Source of the DNA: Branchinecta lynchi
Taxonomy: Eukaryota; Arthropoda; Branchiopoda; Anostraca; Branchinectidae
DNA length: 64,000 nucleotides
NCBI GenBank assembly: GCA_023053575.1
Contig: JAKZAP010000003.1
Coordinates: 3,324,561-3,388,560 of the forward strand
Direction: 5' to 3'
Below the pieces are notes generated by a model. The model was given only the letters and a program-made list of their open reading frames with translations. It did no database searches and was not told the DNA's origin. Below, one piece after another: positions 1-12,005 of this stretch (position 1 is the stretch's first letter; every line of letters begins with the position of its first letter). The position numbers and the translations under genes were made by a program.

Positions 1-118
1 GCTGTAAGTGTGTATTGCTTTACAACGACGAAATCACATTTGACCGCCAAGCTACCAAAATCATCCCAAAAGTCTCCAATATATGAAGCTCTGAACGAAG
101 AGTAAGTGCACTAAACAG

Positions 119-250
119 TATTCCTTCAGCCCAAGCTGACTGCGCATCATATTTGACAGTGCAAAACGGGTCCGTCAGCTGAATTTTATCAGAGCTATAT
201 TTCGGCCCTTCTTGGCAAGAGTCCTGTTCAGGGTCAAGCCGCTCAGGCTT
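119..250 (-). repeat. Dispersed repeat family D, diverged copy
   Basis: This copy shares long stretches with 4480-4625, 38440-38640 and 54250-54400: the end motif CAGCCCAAGCTGACTG, then a block containing GGCCCTTCTTGGCAAG. Read on the minus strand it holds the hammerhead-like pattern described at 38561-38604, but the core reads CTGAACA instead of CTGAAGA, so it is probably inactive. The rest of 1-814 shows no gene and no other repeat I recognise. Confidence 0.6.
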
Positions 251-814
251 GAAAATGTGCTTGAGCCTGGAGAGGACCCATCCCGAGAACGGACGAAATA
301 TAACTGTAGTAGGATTCAGCTGACGTATCCATGTTGCACTGTCAAGCACTAAAACTAAACTAAAGGGCTCCTGGCGTTGTTTGGTTTTAGCAGGGAATTG
401 TAAAGAATGAACAAAAGTCATGGCACATTCTTGAAACAAAAATCTAACACTCAACATAGTCTAGGAGACTCCGTCTTTGTTGTGGGCCGTCTTTGTTGTG
501 TGCAACCGAAGCTCAGTACGACACAAATAAATTATCACTTTTTTGCTTTCATATAAAACAACCTTATTATGTTATTTTTTTGAAGATTTTTAAGATTCGC
601 CCTGCTGTTTGCTGCGATTTCTTTTAATTTTATTTTCCTATTGTCTGAATGACGGATATGGTTCACTTTCATTTCTGCTATTTTATTATGAGAAAAAGTT
701 AGACACAAAATCTGGTGTGTGAAATCAAAATACAAATTATGATATATGCGTTTAGGTGTGTCGATTGCCGTTGGCTGAGTTGTCGCGTTAAAAATCGTTC
801 ATTCACAATAGACT

Positions 815-3800
815 ATTTCGTCAATAGGTAATATCACTTTTCCCATACCTACCAATCAGGCTTTGATTGAAATGATCTCGATAATGCCAAATCAAAGATA
901 CCTTTAGGGTCTTGCCGAAAGGCCCATATTACTGTAAGTACAGGATACGTATATAATTTGAGACGGCGCGTCTAAAAAAAACACAGAATAAATAAGAAAT
1001 GAAAATAAATGAGTCGGAATTTTTTAATTGAGTATTCTTGTCAAAATAATATATATGTCTTCACTAGGTATTTTCACTAGGTATTCACTAGGTATTTCGT
1101 CAATAGGTAATATCACTTTTCCCATACCTACCAATCAGGCTTTGATTGAAATGATCTCGATAATGCCAAATCAAAGATACCTTTAGGGTCTTGCCGAAAG
1201 GCCCATATTACTGTAAGTACAGGATACGTATATAATTTGAGACGGCGCGTCTAAAAAAACACAGAATAAATAAGAAATGAAAATAAATGAGTCGGAATTT
1301 TTAATTGAATATTCTTGTCAAAATAATATATATGTCTTCACTAGGTATTTTCACTAGGTATTCACCAGGTATTTCGTCAATAGGTAATATCACTTTTCCC
1401 ATACCTACCAATCAGGCTTTGATTGAAATGATCTCGATAATGCCAAATCAAAGATACATTTAGGGTCTTGCCGAAAGGCCCATATTACTGTAAGTACAGG
1501 ATACGTATATAATTTGAGACGTCGCGTCTACAAAAAACACAGAATAAATAAGAAATGAAAATAAATGAGTCGGAATTTTTTAATTGAGTATTCTTGTCAA
1601 AATGACAAATATGTCTTCACTAGGTATTTCGTCAATAGGTAATATCACTTTTCCCATACCTACCAATCAGGCTTTGATTGAAATGATCTCGATAATGCCA
1701 AATCAAAGATACATTTAGGGTCTTGCCGAAAGGCCCATATTACTGTAAGTACAGGATACGTATATAATTTGAGACGTCGCGTCTACAAAAAACACAGAAT
1801 AAATAAGAAATGAAAATAAATGAGTCGGAATTTTTTAATTGAGTATTCTTGTCAAAATGACAAATATGTCTTCACTAGGTATTTCGTCAATAGGTAATAT
1901 CACTTTTCCCATACCTACCAATCAGACAAATATGTCTTCACTAGGTATTTCGTCAATAGGTAATATCACTTTTCCCATACCTACCAATCAGGCTTTGATT
2001 GAAATGATCTCGATAATGCCAAATCAAAGATACATTTAGGGTCTTGCCGAAAGGCCCATATTACTGTAAGTACAGGATACGTATATAATTTGAGACGTCG
2101 CGTCTACAAAAAACACAGAATAAATAAGAAATGAAAATAAATGAGTCGGAATTTTTTAATTGAGTATTCTTGTCAAAATGACAAATATGTCTTCACTAGG
2201 TATTTCGTCAATAGGTAATATCACTTTTCCCATACCTACCAATCAGGCTTTGATTGAAATGATCTCGATAATGCCAAATCAAAGATACATTTAGGGTCTT
2301 GCCGAAAGGCCCATATTACTGTAAGTACAGGATACGTATATAATTTGAGACGTCGCGTCTACAAAAAACACAGAATAAATAAGAAATGAAAATAAATGAG
2401 TCGGAATTTTTTAATTGAGTATTCTTGTCAAAATGACAAATATGTCTTCACTAGGTATTTCGTCAATAGGTAATATCACTTTTCCCATACCTACCAATCA
2501 GGCTTTGATTGAAATGATCTCGATAATGCCAAATCAAAGATACATTTAGGGTCTTGCCGAAAGGCCCATATTACTGTAAGTACAGGATACGTATATAATT
2601 TGAGACGTCGCGTCTACAAAAAACACAGAATAAATAAGAAATGAAAATAAATGAGTCGGAATTTTTTAATTGAGTATTCTTGTCAAAATGACAAATATGT
2701 CTTCACTAGGTATTTCGTCAATAGGTAATATCACTTTTCCCATACCTACCAATCAGGCTTTGATTGAAATGATCTCGATAATGCCAAATCAAAGATACAT
2801 TTAGGGTCTTGCCGAAAGGCCCATATTACTGTAAGTACAGGATACGTATATAATTTGAGACGTCGCGTCTACAAAAAACACAGAATAAATAAGAAATGAA
2901 AATAAATGAGTCGGAATTTTTTAATTGAGTATTCTTGTCAAAATGACAAATATGTCTTCACTAGGTATTTCGTCAATAGGTAATATCACTTTTCCCATAC
3001 CTACCAATCAGGCTTTGATTGAAATGATCTCGATAATGCCAAATCAAAGATACATTTAGGGTCTTGCCGAAAGGCCCATATTACTGTAAGTACAGGATAC
3101 GTATATAATTTGAGACGTCGCGTCTACAAAAAACACAGAATAAATAAGAAATGAAAATAAATGAGTCGGAATTTTTTAATTGAGTATTCTTGTCAAAATG
3201 ACAAATATGTCTTCACTAGGTATTTCGTCAATAGGTAATATCACTTTTCCCATACCTACCAATCAGGCTTTGATTGAAATGATCTCGATAATGCCAAATC
3301 AAAGATACATTTAGGGTCTTGCCGAAAGGCCCATATTACTGTAAGTACAGGATACGTATATAATTTGAGACGTCGCGTCTACAAAAAACACAGAATAAAT
3401 AAGAAATGAAAATAAATGAGTCGGAATTTTTTAATTGAGTATTCTTGTCAAAATGACAAATATGTCTTCACTAGGTATTTCGTCAATAGGTAATATCACT
3501 TTTCCCATACCTACCAATCAGGCTTTGATTGAAATGATCTCGATAATGCCAAATCAAAGATACATTTAGGGTCTTGCCGAAAGGCCCATATTACTGTAAG
3601 TACAGGATACGTATATAATTTGAGACGTCGCGTCTACAAAAAACATAGAATAAATAAGAAATGAAAATAAATGAGTCGGAATTTTTAATTGAATATTCTT
3701 GTCAAAATAATATATATGTCTTCACTAGGTATTTTCACTAGGTATTCACTAGGTACGTCAATAGGTAATATCACTTTTCCCGTACCTACCAATCAGGCTT

Positions 3801-3955
3801 TGATTGAAATGATCTCGATAATGCCAAATCAAAGATACCTTTAGGGTCTTGCCGAAAGGCCCATATTACTGTAAGTAAAAGATACGTATATAATTTGAGA
3901 CGTCGCGTCTAAAAAAAAACAGAATAAACAAGAAATGAAAATAAATGAGTCGGAA
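815..3955. repeat. 255-bp satellite array, 12 copies
   Basis: The anchor GTCAATAGGTAATATCAC recurs at about 821, 1099, 1376, 1631, 1886, 2207, 2462, 2717, 2972, 3227, 3482 and 3757. The central period is exactly 255 bp. The outer units are longer (275-278 bp), with an extra TTCACTAGGTATT block and AATAATATATATG in place of AATGACAAATATG. The 321-bp interval after 1886 is explained by a 66-bp internal duplication with an extra anchor near 1952. Inner units are almost identical and edge units diverge, as expected for an array homogenised by unequal exchange. Each unit can form three short hairpins: CTTTGATT/AATCAAAG, GGGTC/GGCCC and AGACG/CGTCT. The open frame at 1839-2039 is a by-product of the repeat and not a gene. 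Confidence 0.97.
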
Positions 3956-5644
3956 TAACAATTACGTCTCCCGAGTACTGAGCGCAAATAGTTATTTGGT
4001 TAAGTGAAATCGAAGTCATAAATTGCTATTTTTCTATCCTTCTACTCTGTGTTGCTCTGTTTCTTCTAGACCCATCCTCATGTATAAAAGACTCTCATTA
4101 AACTGGACGTTCCTACATCAACTGACCGCAGAAATACCCTTTCAAAAATTTCGGAGCAAAGATCATTTTGTTGTCCCCAGATGAGCCGTCTATTCCCCCT
4201 CCCCTCCCGTCGTCCGTGCGAAGGTCCGAGAGGAACACTGTCAATCCGTTTTTGCCATATCCGTCAGATTTTTCAACCCAATTTTTACACAGTTTCATTC
4301 CAACATTTGTTTCAGGTCATGTCTTGAAAAGTGTATTAGTTAATTTGTTGTAGTTTTTTGTCTTTCCGTAAATTTTATTCACCTCTTCTAGTTTTGAGCT
4401 ATTCGGAAGTAAAATTGGTTGATTTTACGGGTGGTGCCCCTCCTGCCCACCCCCTATTCTATTCCCCCTGATTCTGAATATTCCTTCAGCCCAAGCTGAC
4501 TGCAAATCATATTTGATAGTGCAAAACGGATACGTCAGCCGAATTTTATTGCAGCTATTTGGCCCTTTTTGGCAAGGGTCCTCTTCAGGCTCAAAACCGC
4601 TCAAGTTGGAAAAACGAACTTGTGGGTAAACGATTTAATATTATTCCTTTAATATAACTGACTTATCCGTTTTGCACCGACATATAGCTCCAATAAAATT
4701 CCGCTGACGTATCCGTTTTGCACTATCATATATATGAATCTGAGTTTTTAAGGAAGAAGGTTGAAAATAAGAAAGGCAGGCTGCTTTGACGCTTAATGTG
4801 ATGGATAAGCATTATCTCGTTTTGTCTTTGTATTCAGTAGCCCAGAGACAGGGCTTTGATATTTTAACAAAAATTTGAATTCCCCGCCAAATTTGCGAGC
4901 TACTAAATTGAAAATCACCTCGCGAGCGTTTGACATATTTAAGCCATAACACATTGCGAGACACATACAAAATATTGGTTGCGGAAACAGACTTGTGGGC
5001 CACATAAACGATAGCAATAACACTCTTTTCGAGGCACAGTCGCTTGGCATAGCGGAAGAACGCCTTTTAATTCAAGGTCTAAGACCCCTCTTGTTTATTC
5101 TGCCTTACATAATATCCCTAGCTCCCTTAGGGAATTATTTAACTTCTGAATCCCCGCCTTTCGCCTTCGTTTTGTTTTGTACCTGCGGTGTTCTAGCGCT
5201 TTTTCGGCCGAGCCGAGTTTGGCCGGTTACGCAACACAGACTCTTTCACATATAAGGACATGAGACGCTGCAAAGTGTGGTTTTTCTTTTTGGAAGATAT
5301 CTCGTGCTTGATTTTTCCCACTTTTTAACCACGGCGTGTTCAGTTTTCAAATATTTTGTGTCCATCCGCCGCATAGGAGAGCGGGAAGGCTGGATAGAGT
5401 CGACAAACGCTAACAAGAGAATCGCTAATTTGACGCGACAAGCAATGGTATTTTTGAAAATCGATTTTTTTGAGCCATTTCATTGTGAAAAGATCATTTC
5501 CAGTAAGTTTTATGTTTTAAGGATATTTTCTTTACAGACCCATACAAATGGAGATTTGAATTCGTACGATTCCAAATGGCAAACGCCTAACTGTTATGTA
5601 AGGTTTTTTAACTTTTTTGACTAAAAATCATTTCTTGTCCTCAG
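3956..5644. other. DAAM intron sequence, no gene seen
   Basis: Short open frames here lack coding character. A family D copy lies at 4480-4625. The stretch 4975-5050 resembles part of 40300-40740 (GTGGGCC and CACTCTTTTCGAG motifs), which suggests a dispersed repeat. The 3' end is a splice acceptor ending in CAG at 5642-5644. Confidence 0.6.
4480..4625 (-). repeat. Dispersed repeat family D copy
   Basis: It starts with TTCAGCCCAAGCTGACTG and contains GGCCCTTTTTGGCAAGGG followed by TCCTCTTCAGGCTC. On the minus strand the CTGAAGA box is intact, but the second conserved box reads CAAA instead of GAAA, so the hammerhead-like core looks broken in this copy. Confidence 0.65.
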
Positions 5645-5773
5645 GCCGATGAACCGCCGGAAATCACCTATTGCGTCACTGGTCAGGGAGGAACACTACA
5701 GCTCCAGTATCTCACCCCAGTCATCCCGATGCCAGACGTAGATGAAGTCAATGCCAAGTTTTTGGAAATCATC
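5645..5773 (+). CDS. DAAM: DAAM exon (start of GTPase-binding region)
   Basis: This 43-codon exon follows a CAG acceptor and ends at a GTAAGT donor; both boundaries are phase 0. It encodes ADEPPEITYC near its start and VIPMPDVDEVNAKFLEII at its end, matching the start of the DAAM formin N-terminal region (PEITY, then an acidic MP-x-V-x-E segment). DAAM is a cytoplasmic Diaphanous-related formin that nucleates linear actin filaments downstream of Dishevelled and Rho; this segment begins the GTPase-binding/FH3 regulatory region. It reads straight into the exon at 28349, and the five exons together give a collinear match, so the assignment does not rest on this exon alone. Upstream coding sequence must lie outside the window. 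Confidence 0.88.
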
Positions 5774-5882
5774 GTAAGTACTTCTTATCCGTTTGCCTCG
5801 TTTTGTCCCGTTCTCTTTCTTTGTTTATGTTGTTGTTTGTCCCTACTTTGTCATTATCTTATGTGCCGCCCTTCAGTCTTCC

Positions 5883-5970
5883 TGTCACTGCAACTTGGTT
5901 GTTACTTCTTACTCCGGGGATGTGTTTTGACCCAGGTAGGATATGCATCTCTTGCCTGCCTAATGGTGAT
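5883..5970. repeat. Dispersed repeat, second copy at 10862-10950
   Basis: About 88 bases (from CTGTCACTGCAACTTGG to the CTTGCCTGCC segment) recur nearly identically at 10862-10950. I cannot assign it to a known element class. Confidence 0.7.
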
Positions 5971-6169
5971 GGTTTCGTGTGAGCCAATCCAAGATATCCG
6001 CTGCGATTTTATCTTCCAATAGTCTGTCTGAAAGAGGGCCTTCAAATACCGTGGCCCATTTTACGAAAACAGTTAGTGCCATTTTAGATTCAGCAAAATA
6101 AAGCAGTGAGATTAATTGGTAAGTATGATACGGGAGTTGTAAGTACTGAGTCAATTTTTAGGAAACTTT

Positions 6170-6700
6170 AGATTTTGAAGGTAGGTCAAATTAGAGATTT
6201 CCAAATTGGTATTTTTGTGTTTCAGAGTCTGAATGGTTTCGCACCTGATGTTTTTAGTATTTTTTTTCGTTTAAACTCATTTTATCACGGACATGCTACG
6301 AGGCATGCTGGAGACCTGGTAAGTGAGCCAAGAAGTATGGTTCGTTCTAGCCATGTGGCAAGGCATTCAGGTACGGTGGTCTGGAATACTTTTCCAGACT
6401 CAATTCGAGAAGCGGAAAGTGTACCGCAGTTTAAAAATCGGTTAAAGAAACATCTCCTTGAGGGTGGTTGGTAAGTGGAGGGTTTGGAAGACGAGAGAGG
6501 ACAAATTGACAAATTAATTGGTAAATTTTTAGTTTATTTTAGTGAAGGTTTGATTAGAATATGATAGTAAATGTGTACTGGTTGCGTTTTTCAAGCGCGA
6601 ATGTGCTTTGTGTGTAACCGGTCGTCAGGCCGGAATGATTTTTTATTTAGCAAAGTTGTTGAATCCTGAATCCAATCCTGAATCCTGAATCCATTATACA
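6170..6700 (+). mobile_element. LINE 3' fragment (end of reverse transcriptase ORF)
   Basis: The frame 6175-6474 encodes the conserved C-terminal part of a non-LTR retrotransposon ORF2: FQSLNGFAPDVFS, then TRHAGDLVSEPRS, then VVWNTFPDSIREAESVPQFK and a basic end. This is the typical region after the reverse-transcriptase thumb in CR1/L2/jockey-like LINEs. A 3' UTR follows and then a short tandem tail of TCCTGAATCC units (about 6660-6700), as at LINE 3' ends. No upstream RT catalytic motifs are present, so it is a 5'-truncated dead copy. Confidence 0.85.
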
Positions 6701-7369
6701 GTAGAGGTATGCTTATGTGAACGTTTGTTGACAGTGGACTTTGCCATTTTCATGCACTTGCTGTGTTGAAATCTAACTACTAGTTAGCCATAGTAGGTAA
6801 TTAAGGGCATCTGAAAACACCTGTATAGGAATTTTGCATCTGCATTCTACCATTTACCTCAAAACTGCACTGTTCACACTAAAGTAACTGTTCACATAAG
6901 CCTACCTCTATTGTACTTAACAAATCATCTGAACTATGGAAAACTTTCTCAGTGGTCCGAAGCTGCCTTCAGGAACCTTCCCAATCTATAGCTATCATGT
7001 AACTTCCATCACACACGGCAGTTCCAATCACGCTTCTCAACCACACTTCATCATTTGTTCTTTTTACACTTCTAAACATCTCCACACGTAGGTCCACTAA
7101 CTCACGACATCACGCGTCAGATGCAGCAAACTTTCGCTTTCGCTTCCTCCAATAGGGCGGAAGAAAGGACCATATACCCCAGTTTGTTTCCTAGTTATTT
7201 CACTCCTTATCCCCAATATAGCCTAAGGGAGAGACAGACGCTCCAGTCGTAGTCGTACCGGATTGGCAGCCATGAGTGACCCGGTGAAACCTTTGTCCTT
7301 GTTTGGTATGGCTTTCTGTTCGCTTCCAGGGATTCACCGTGTAGACTATTTTTTTTCCTTCACAGAATA

Positions 7370-7606
7370 AACAAAATTGATGTGGAGCTGTGCCTTTGTG
7401 GTGAAAACGAAACATGCTATCATTTTCTTTTTGAGTGCCCTATTTTTGTTCGTGAACGTTTAGATTTATTATTTCACCTTAATAGGATAAATGTTCCTTT
7501 TCCATTTCATCTTGATTTGGTTTTAAGTTTAGGAACGTTAGAAATATTTTGTTGGAATATATTAGGAAAACTAAACGTTTGGATCTCGAATTATGATTTG
7601 ATTTAA
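7370..7606 (+). mobile_element. LINE fragment (C-terminal CCHC zinc motif)
   Basis: The frame 7382-7606 begins with CLCGENETCYHFLFECPIF, a C-x-C-x7-H-x4-C motif typical of the cysteine-rich end of LINE ORF2 proteins, followed by ERLDLLFHLN. It has no RT domain in front of it and ends at a stop before an AT-rich stretch. It is a truncated non-LTR retrotransposon remnant, probably of a different family from 6170-6700. Confidence 0.75.
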
Positions 7607-9170
7607 TTCAAACAATGTTTACAACTGATACGTCAGCTCTGATTTTTTTGATTTGATTTAAAAATATGTGCTTTTTGTGTTTGACAAATGGAATTCACAA
7701 ATTTAGTTTTTTTTTTTTTTTATTAGTTGCTTGTAAAAAATTATGTGATTTTTAGTTTATTTTAAATGTTTAGTTTTGTTTCTTTGTTAGATGTAAACTG
7801 CCGTAAGGCTAAATCACGTAATAAATTCATTCATGACACTCTCATCCCTGTCTGTTTGTGGTGTACAGATAACATTATAGATTCAAAGGGTCTTTCTTTT
7901 TTGGCTTGTTACTATAGGCTACCAATGGGTCTTCTGCAAACTGTGGCAGATACCTTATAGGTCCCCAACCTCGGAATTTGATCCCGACAAGCGGCCGAAA
8001 TGTAAATGCTAAAAATTATAATGTGTATAAAAGTATAGTTGGTACTTGTGTATTTGGTTTCTAATCCTACTTATCTGTTTCTGAAGTCTAATTACGTTAT
8101 TTAATGTTTTAAATGTGTCTTTTTCACTTTTTTTTTCTATTGAGGATATTGTTCTTGTTCTAGTTATTTTATTATTATTCTTTTCCCTTTTTTCATACTC
8201 CGTCTTGTTTCCTAGTGAAGGGTTACAAATAGAATTCGTTAATTTATTAATGATTGAATAAACAAGAAATGAAAGGTTTTTATTATAATAGTTAAGAAAA
8301 AAGTGAGATGTTAGCGTTGGCTTTCTTTTTTCTTTTTTGGTTGTGTGGTGATGTGGAGGTCGACTGTATTCACGGGAGCTCCTGATGAGTTATTTTATTT
8401 GACTATACAGATAACTGTTTCACAACAAACGGGCGATTGAGCCTTTGTGATTTTGTTGAAATGAATAGATTGTGTTTTTGTTTATGTTAGTAGTATGTTA
8501 GTTGTGTGTCGTATGTTGTAATAAAAAGAACTTGAATTTGAGTAAAATTAGTTTTTTGCTAAATTACCAAAAAGTTAATAGAACTGTTAACAGAACTCCA
8601 CAGGGGACCGGGATCGTCATGTCAGCGAATTAAGACTATGCTGCTGTGTCTCCAGCAATCGTTTTCGAAGCAGCCATAAGAAGCCATGCAATTGAGGCTG
8701 CCCAACTTTTTAATCAATTTACATTTCCCACGGAAACCTTCACTTTCTTGCCATGGTGTGTGGGAACTTTTCCATCAGCATCTGAAACATACAACTGCTG
8801 TTTAGTTACGTATTCTGTCAGTTGTACGATCAACTCGAGCAGCAAAAACAGCAGCCGTGTTCAGAACAAAATCTTGGCACTGGCTGTTACCGCCAGCATC
8901 TCCGAAGAATTAACTCCCCAAATTGAATACTCACAGTTGCTGGATTGATCGGTTGATATATTGCTTTTCAACTTTCCAATTGGGAACCAACATTTATGAA
9001 AAAAATCATTCTTCCTCTGAAAGGGAAGATGACAACCTGAACATTAAATTTTTTAAATCAAATTATCACCATCACAAATATTCTATCACATGAACAATTA
9101 AACGAAACCACTGTCTTCTCCAGCCATTATTTTTAATAGTCCCCCTTTCTTAAACAAATTGTTACTCAAT
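7607..9170. other. Intron sequence, nothing recognised
   Basis: AT-rich sequence with long T runs. The frame at 8646-8948 has no recognisable domain, splice signals or start context, and I do not call it a gene. Confidence 0.5.
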
Positions 9171-10592
9171 AGGGGAGACTGAGGCGAAACCGGACTGGGG
9201 ACATCGAGCACCTGCGCTCAAACACCTGTGACTATTTCCACTATAAAATTGTCACAAGACGGCATGACAGTAGCGCATGTTTGATGGGGAGTTACAACGT
9301 TATAACCCAAAACAGGACAGCCAAAAGAATAAAAATCAAATTTTCGATTACTTCTGGAAATAATTTTGGGAGCACAAGTAGGCAGTGGGCACATTCGCAG
9401 AAGAAATCGGTAGAACTTCGTCGTTTCACTGGTGCTTAGAAGGGTCTCTCGAAAAGAGCTTGTGAAAGCCGCGAGTGATTTCGTTAAGTCATTTAATTTT
9501 GGCGGCCATTTTGTCGGAATCGGTCCGTGTGTGGTAATCGTGGGGAGTCTTGAACATAGTCACTGAAAATTATGTCAAAAAGATGATGAAAGGAACACGA
9601 AATATGAAGTTTTGTTCTGCTCTCGTGTATAGCCAGACAAATTACATCCGAAAAATAAATTCGCGTTCCCAGAGAGAACTGGATCTGCCGAGACAAGTTT
9701 GGATGATGTGCTTTTGTATCTTTTTGTCACTAAACTAAACTAAAAACCTGAAAAAAAAAATCACCGGGTGCAAGTCGTGGGGATTCCATTTTACCATCCT
9801 AAACACTTTTTTTCAACAAATATCGATAACAGAAGCCCCCCAAATCATCTCCCTACCGAGTCGGAACCAAAGTTCCATTTGAGTCAGAAGTGACCCAGAA
9901 TATTTAATAAAACACATATGCTAAAGTATCTGCCGTGGGGATAATTTTATGTTTGCTTTAGCCTACTAGAAGTTGAATTTGCATTTAAATTTTTTTTTTT
10001 TTTCAACTCAGAACAGAAAAAGACTAGTCTAGCGTATTTAAAAATTAAAGTCCAAAGTCGCCCTAGTGTGCCCGGAGCAGAGCAAATCAACTATAGAGAG
10101 TAATGCGAAGACCTATCCTTCCCATGCATCAAAAATGGGCCTCCCTCGCAGCGCCACCCAGCTCGCTTCGCGAGAGAAGCTTCAGCAAACTGTTCGTGTC
10201 TGCAGTGGCGGATGTAGAAAATTATATCAAGGCTATAAGATGCAGTGCAAACATCGAGGATCAGATCAGAGCCAGCGCTCGTTAACGACTGGTTGACTTT
10301 CAGTAGTGATGTTCGTGTCCTCTAGTGGCGCTGCGATTTGACTGTGTGTCACTTTTTCAGAGTTCACGCATTACTCTCTAGAGTTATTTTGGTCTGGTCC
10401 GGGGTCACTCACATAAGTTGGGCGAAAGTACAAAAAAAAAACTAAAGAAGGAGCGAGTCTGAAAAAAAAAATCGGTGGTGTAGCTGAATGTTTTATCTTT
10501 CCATTGAGATAAAAACGAAAGCCGAGACTTTATAACTATGATTTGCAGAGCATCTGAAGGCAAAAACGCCCGGACTCGCCCCTGTCTCCCCT
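9171..10592. mobile_element. Non-autonomous DNA transposon, 1.4 kb, with nested MITE
   Basis: The ends are imperfect inverted repeats of about 25 bp: AGGGGAGACTGAGGCGAAAC at the left, and the complement of GGACTCGCCCCTGTCTCCCCT at the right. No transposase frame is visible, so it would depend on enzymes from elsewhere. A smaller element with its own inverted repeats sits inside at 10089-10385. I could not define a target-site duplication. Confidence 0.6.
10089..10385. mobile_element. Nested 297-bp MITE (family H)
   Basis: The terminal inverted repeats are AACTATAGAGAGTAATGCG at the left and CGCATTACTCTCTAGAGTT at the right. A shorter copy in the opposite orientation lies at 48652-48773 and shares the ends plus the CTTCCCATGCAT and GTTCGTGTCCTCTAG blocks, with the middle deleted. 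The frames at 10066-10296 and 10103-10285 lie in or across this repeat and are not genes. Confidence 0.7.
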
Positions 10593-10593
10593 A

Positions 10594-11999
10594 GTTCAAA
10601 TACCGTACCCGTTAAACACCTTCTTCCACATTCAAAGAGCAATTTTAAGGCTTCATCGATATTTTTTTTTCAATTTTTTTTTCTTAGCAATTATACGGTT
10701 TTCCGACTCCATATTCTAGAAAGGCTAGGAATATAATTTGTTTTGAATCAAGTTTATATATCTGGCTACTGCTTGAAAGGGACCCATGCCAAGAAGGGCC
10801 TAAGTATCGGTTAAACAAAATCTTAGCTGACTTTTCAAATGAGCATCGTTAATTAAGCACTCTTACTGTCACTGCAACTTGGTTGTTACTTCTTACTCCG
10901 GGAATATGTTTTGACCCAGGTAGGGTATGCATCTCTTGCCTGCCCAATGATGACTGCACTCTTTACTTACATTTCCGTCAAAAATTTCTGCCCATTTTGT
11001 TTCTATCTTACTTTAAAATCTGTATTTATGCTCCAGACGGAGATGTTGTCCTTGTTTGTTCTGATTAAAAAAGAAATCTCGAACTTGTTCAAATTTTTTT
11101 TTGGGGGGGGGTGAGGAATGGTTAGCAGTGTGTTTGGTGATTTTTTGTTTCATGTATTTTGTGTTGTTGATGTTTTAGGGGTATTTAGTCCCTAACAGGT
11201 TAGCCTCTGGGCATTGAAGTGTTGTTCTTTTTGGTGGGAATAAACTCATTTATTGCCTTCTCTCAACCAGATTAGATATTCCTTACGTCGCATATTTCGC
11301 ATCAGACGATGCAGAACATGTCGAAGTTTATCTTTCTATTCCACTGCGCATTCCAGCCTGTCAACCAGCAAGTCGAACGTCTCGAAATGTGTCCGCTGTT
11401 TATTTCAATTCAGATGTGGGCTTCTCCTGTCTTCTCCCGTGGGCTTCTCCCAGTCCTAAACGAAAGTCCCAGTCACAGAGCCTTGTCATTCTTGGTTGTT
11501 ATCTCGGTTGTTAATCCAGTTTCCACTAAGAAAAAACGCTTTGATCAGTTTCGCCAACCAACATCCCGTATCACACATTCCTAAATTTGTTGTTCACTCG
11601 ACAAAGACTTCAGAACAGGCCGGAATGTTTTTGCTGCTTCATTCAGTCGTGAACTTTCCCCACTTTTGTATCTCTTTCTCAAAATTCTTGTTTACATCTG
11701 AAGCTCCAAACACCCTTGTCACAGTTGATTGTTATTCTAATTTCTTGCCCAGAATTTGTGAAATTTTCTCGTCATACAAGATTTGCGCGGTCGCTCCAAA
11801 CTTTAACAATCCAAGGTAGCAAAAAAGACGGACATACCTTGTGATTAATCTTGCTTTTGACGGCTCAATCTGTGTCAAGGCGTTGCTAAAAATTTTTTTT
11901 ATAAAAATAACTTAGCAAATTGCACCTCACAACGTTCCCTGGACTCGCAAACGATAAGAAGAACAATTGTTAAATTTATCAACAAAAAACGCCCGTGTC
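10594..11999. other. Intron sequence left of the Polinton, no gene seen
   Basis: It contains a copy of the 5883-5970 repeat at 10862-10950, a G-rich run near 11100 and several short frames (11253-11819) without recognisable domains or coding pattern. A weak family D-like block lies near 10770-10815. Confidence 0.5.
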
Positions 12000-12005
12000 C
12001 CACTG
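12000..12005. repeat. Target-site duplication, left copy (CCACTG)
   Basis: CCACTG stands directly outside the left terminal repeat and is repeated exactly at 25788-25793 outside the right one. Six base pairs is the known duplication size of Polinton/Maverick integration, and this fixes the element ends. Confidence 0.95.

Noticed and set aside
20..457. 145-aa minus-strand frame at the left edge
   Set aside because: It overlaps repeat family D and has no domain.
1839..2039. 66-aa frame in the satellite
   Set aside because: It exists only because a 66-bp segment of the repeat is duplicated; other units lack it.
815..3955. Hammerhead or spliced-leader RNA gene in the satellite unit
   Set aside because: The unit has GTAAGT and hairpins, but no CUGANGA/GAAA pair on either strand, and the T-rich stretch is not placed as an Sm site would be. 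Not supported.
815..3955. CRISPR-like array
   Set aside because: The repeats are contiguous 255-bp units without unique spacers, in an animal genome.
5277..5624. 115-aa frame just upstream of the first DAAM exon
   Set aside because: No splice connection in a fitting phase and no similarity; it appears to be open by chance in intron sequence.
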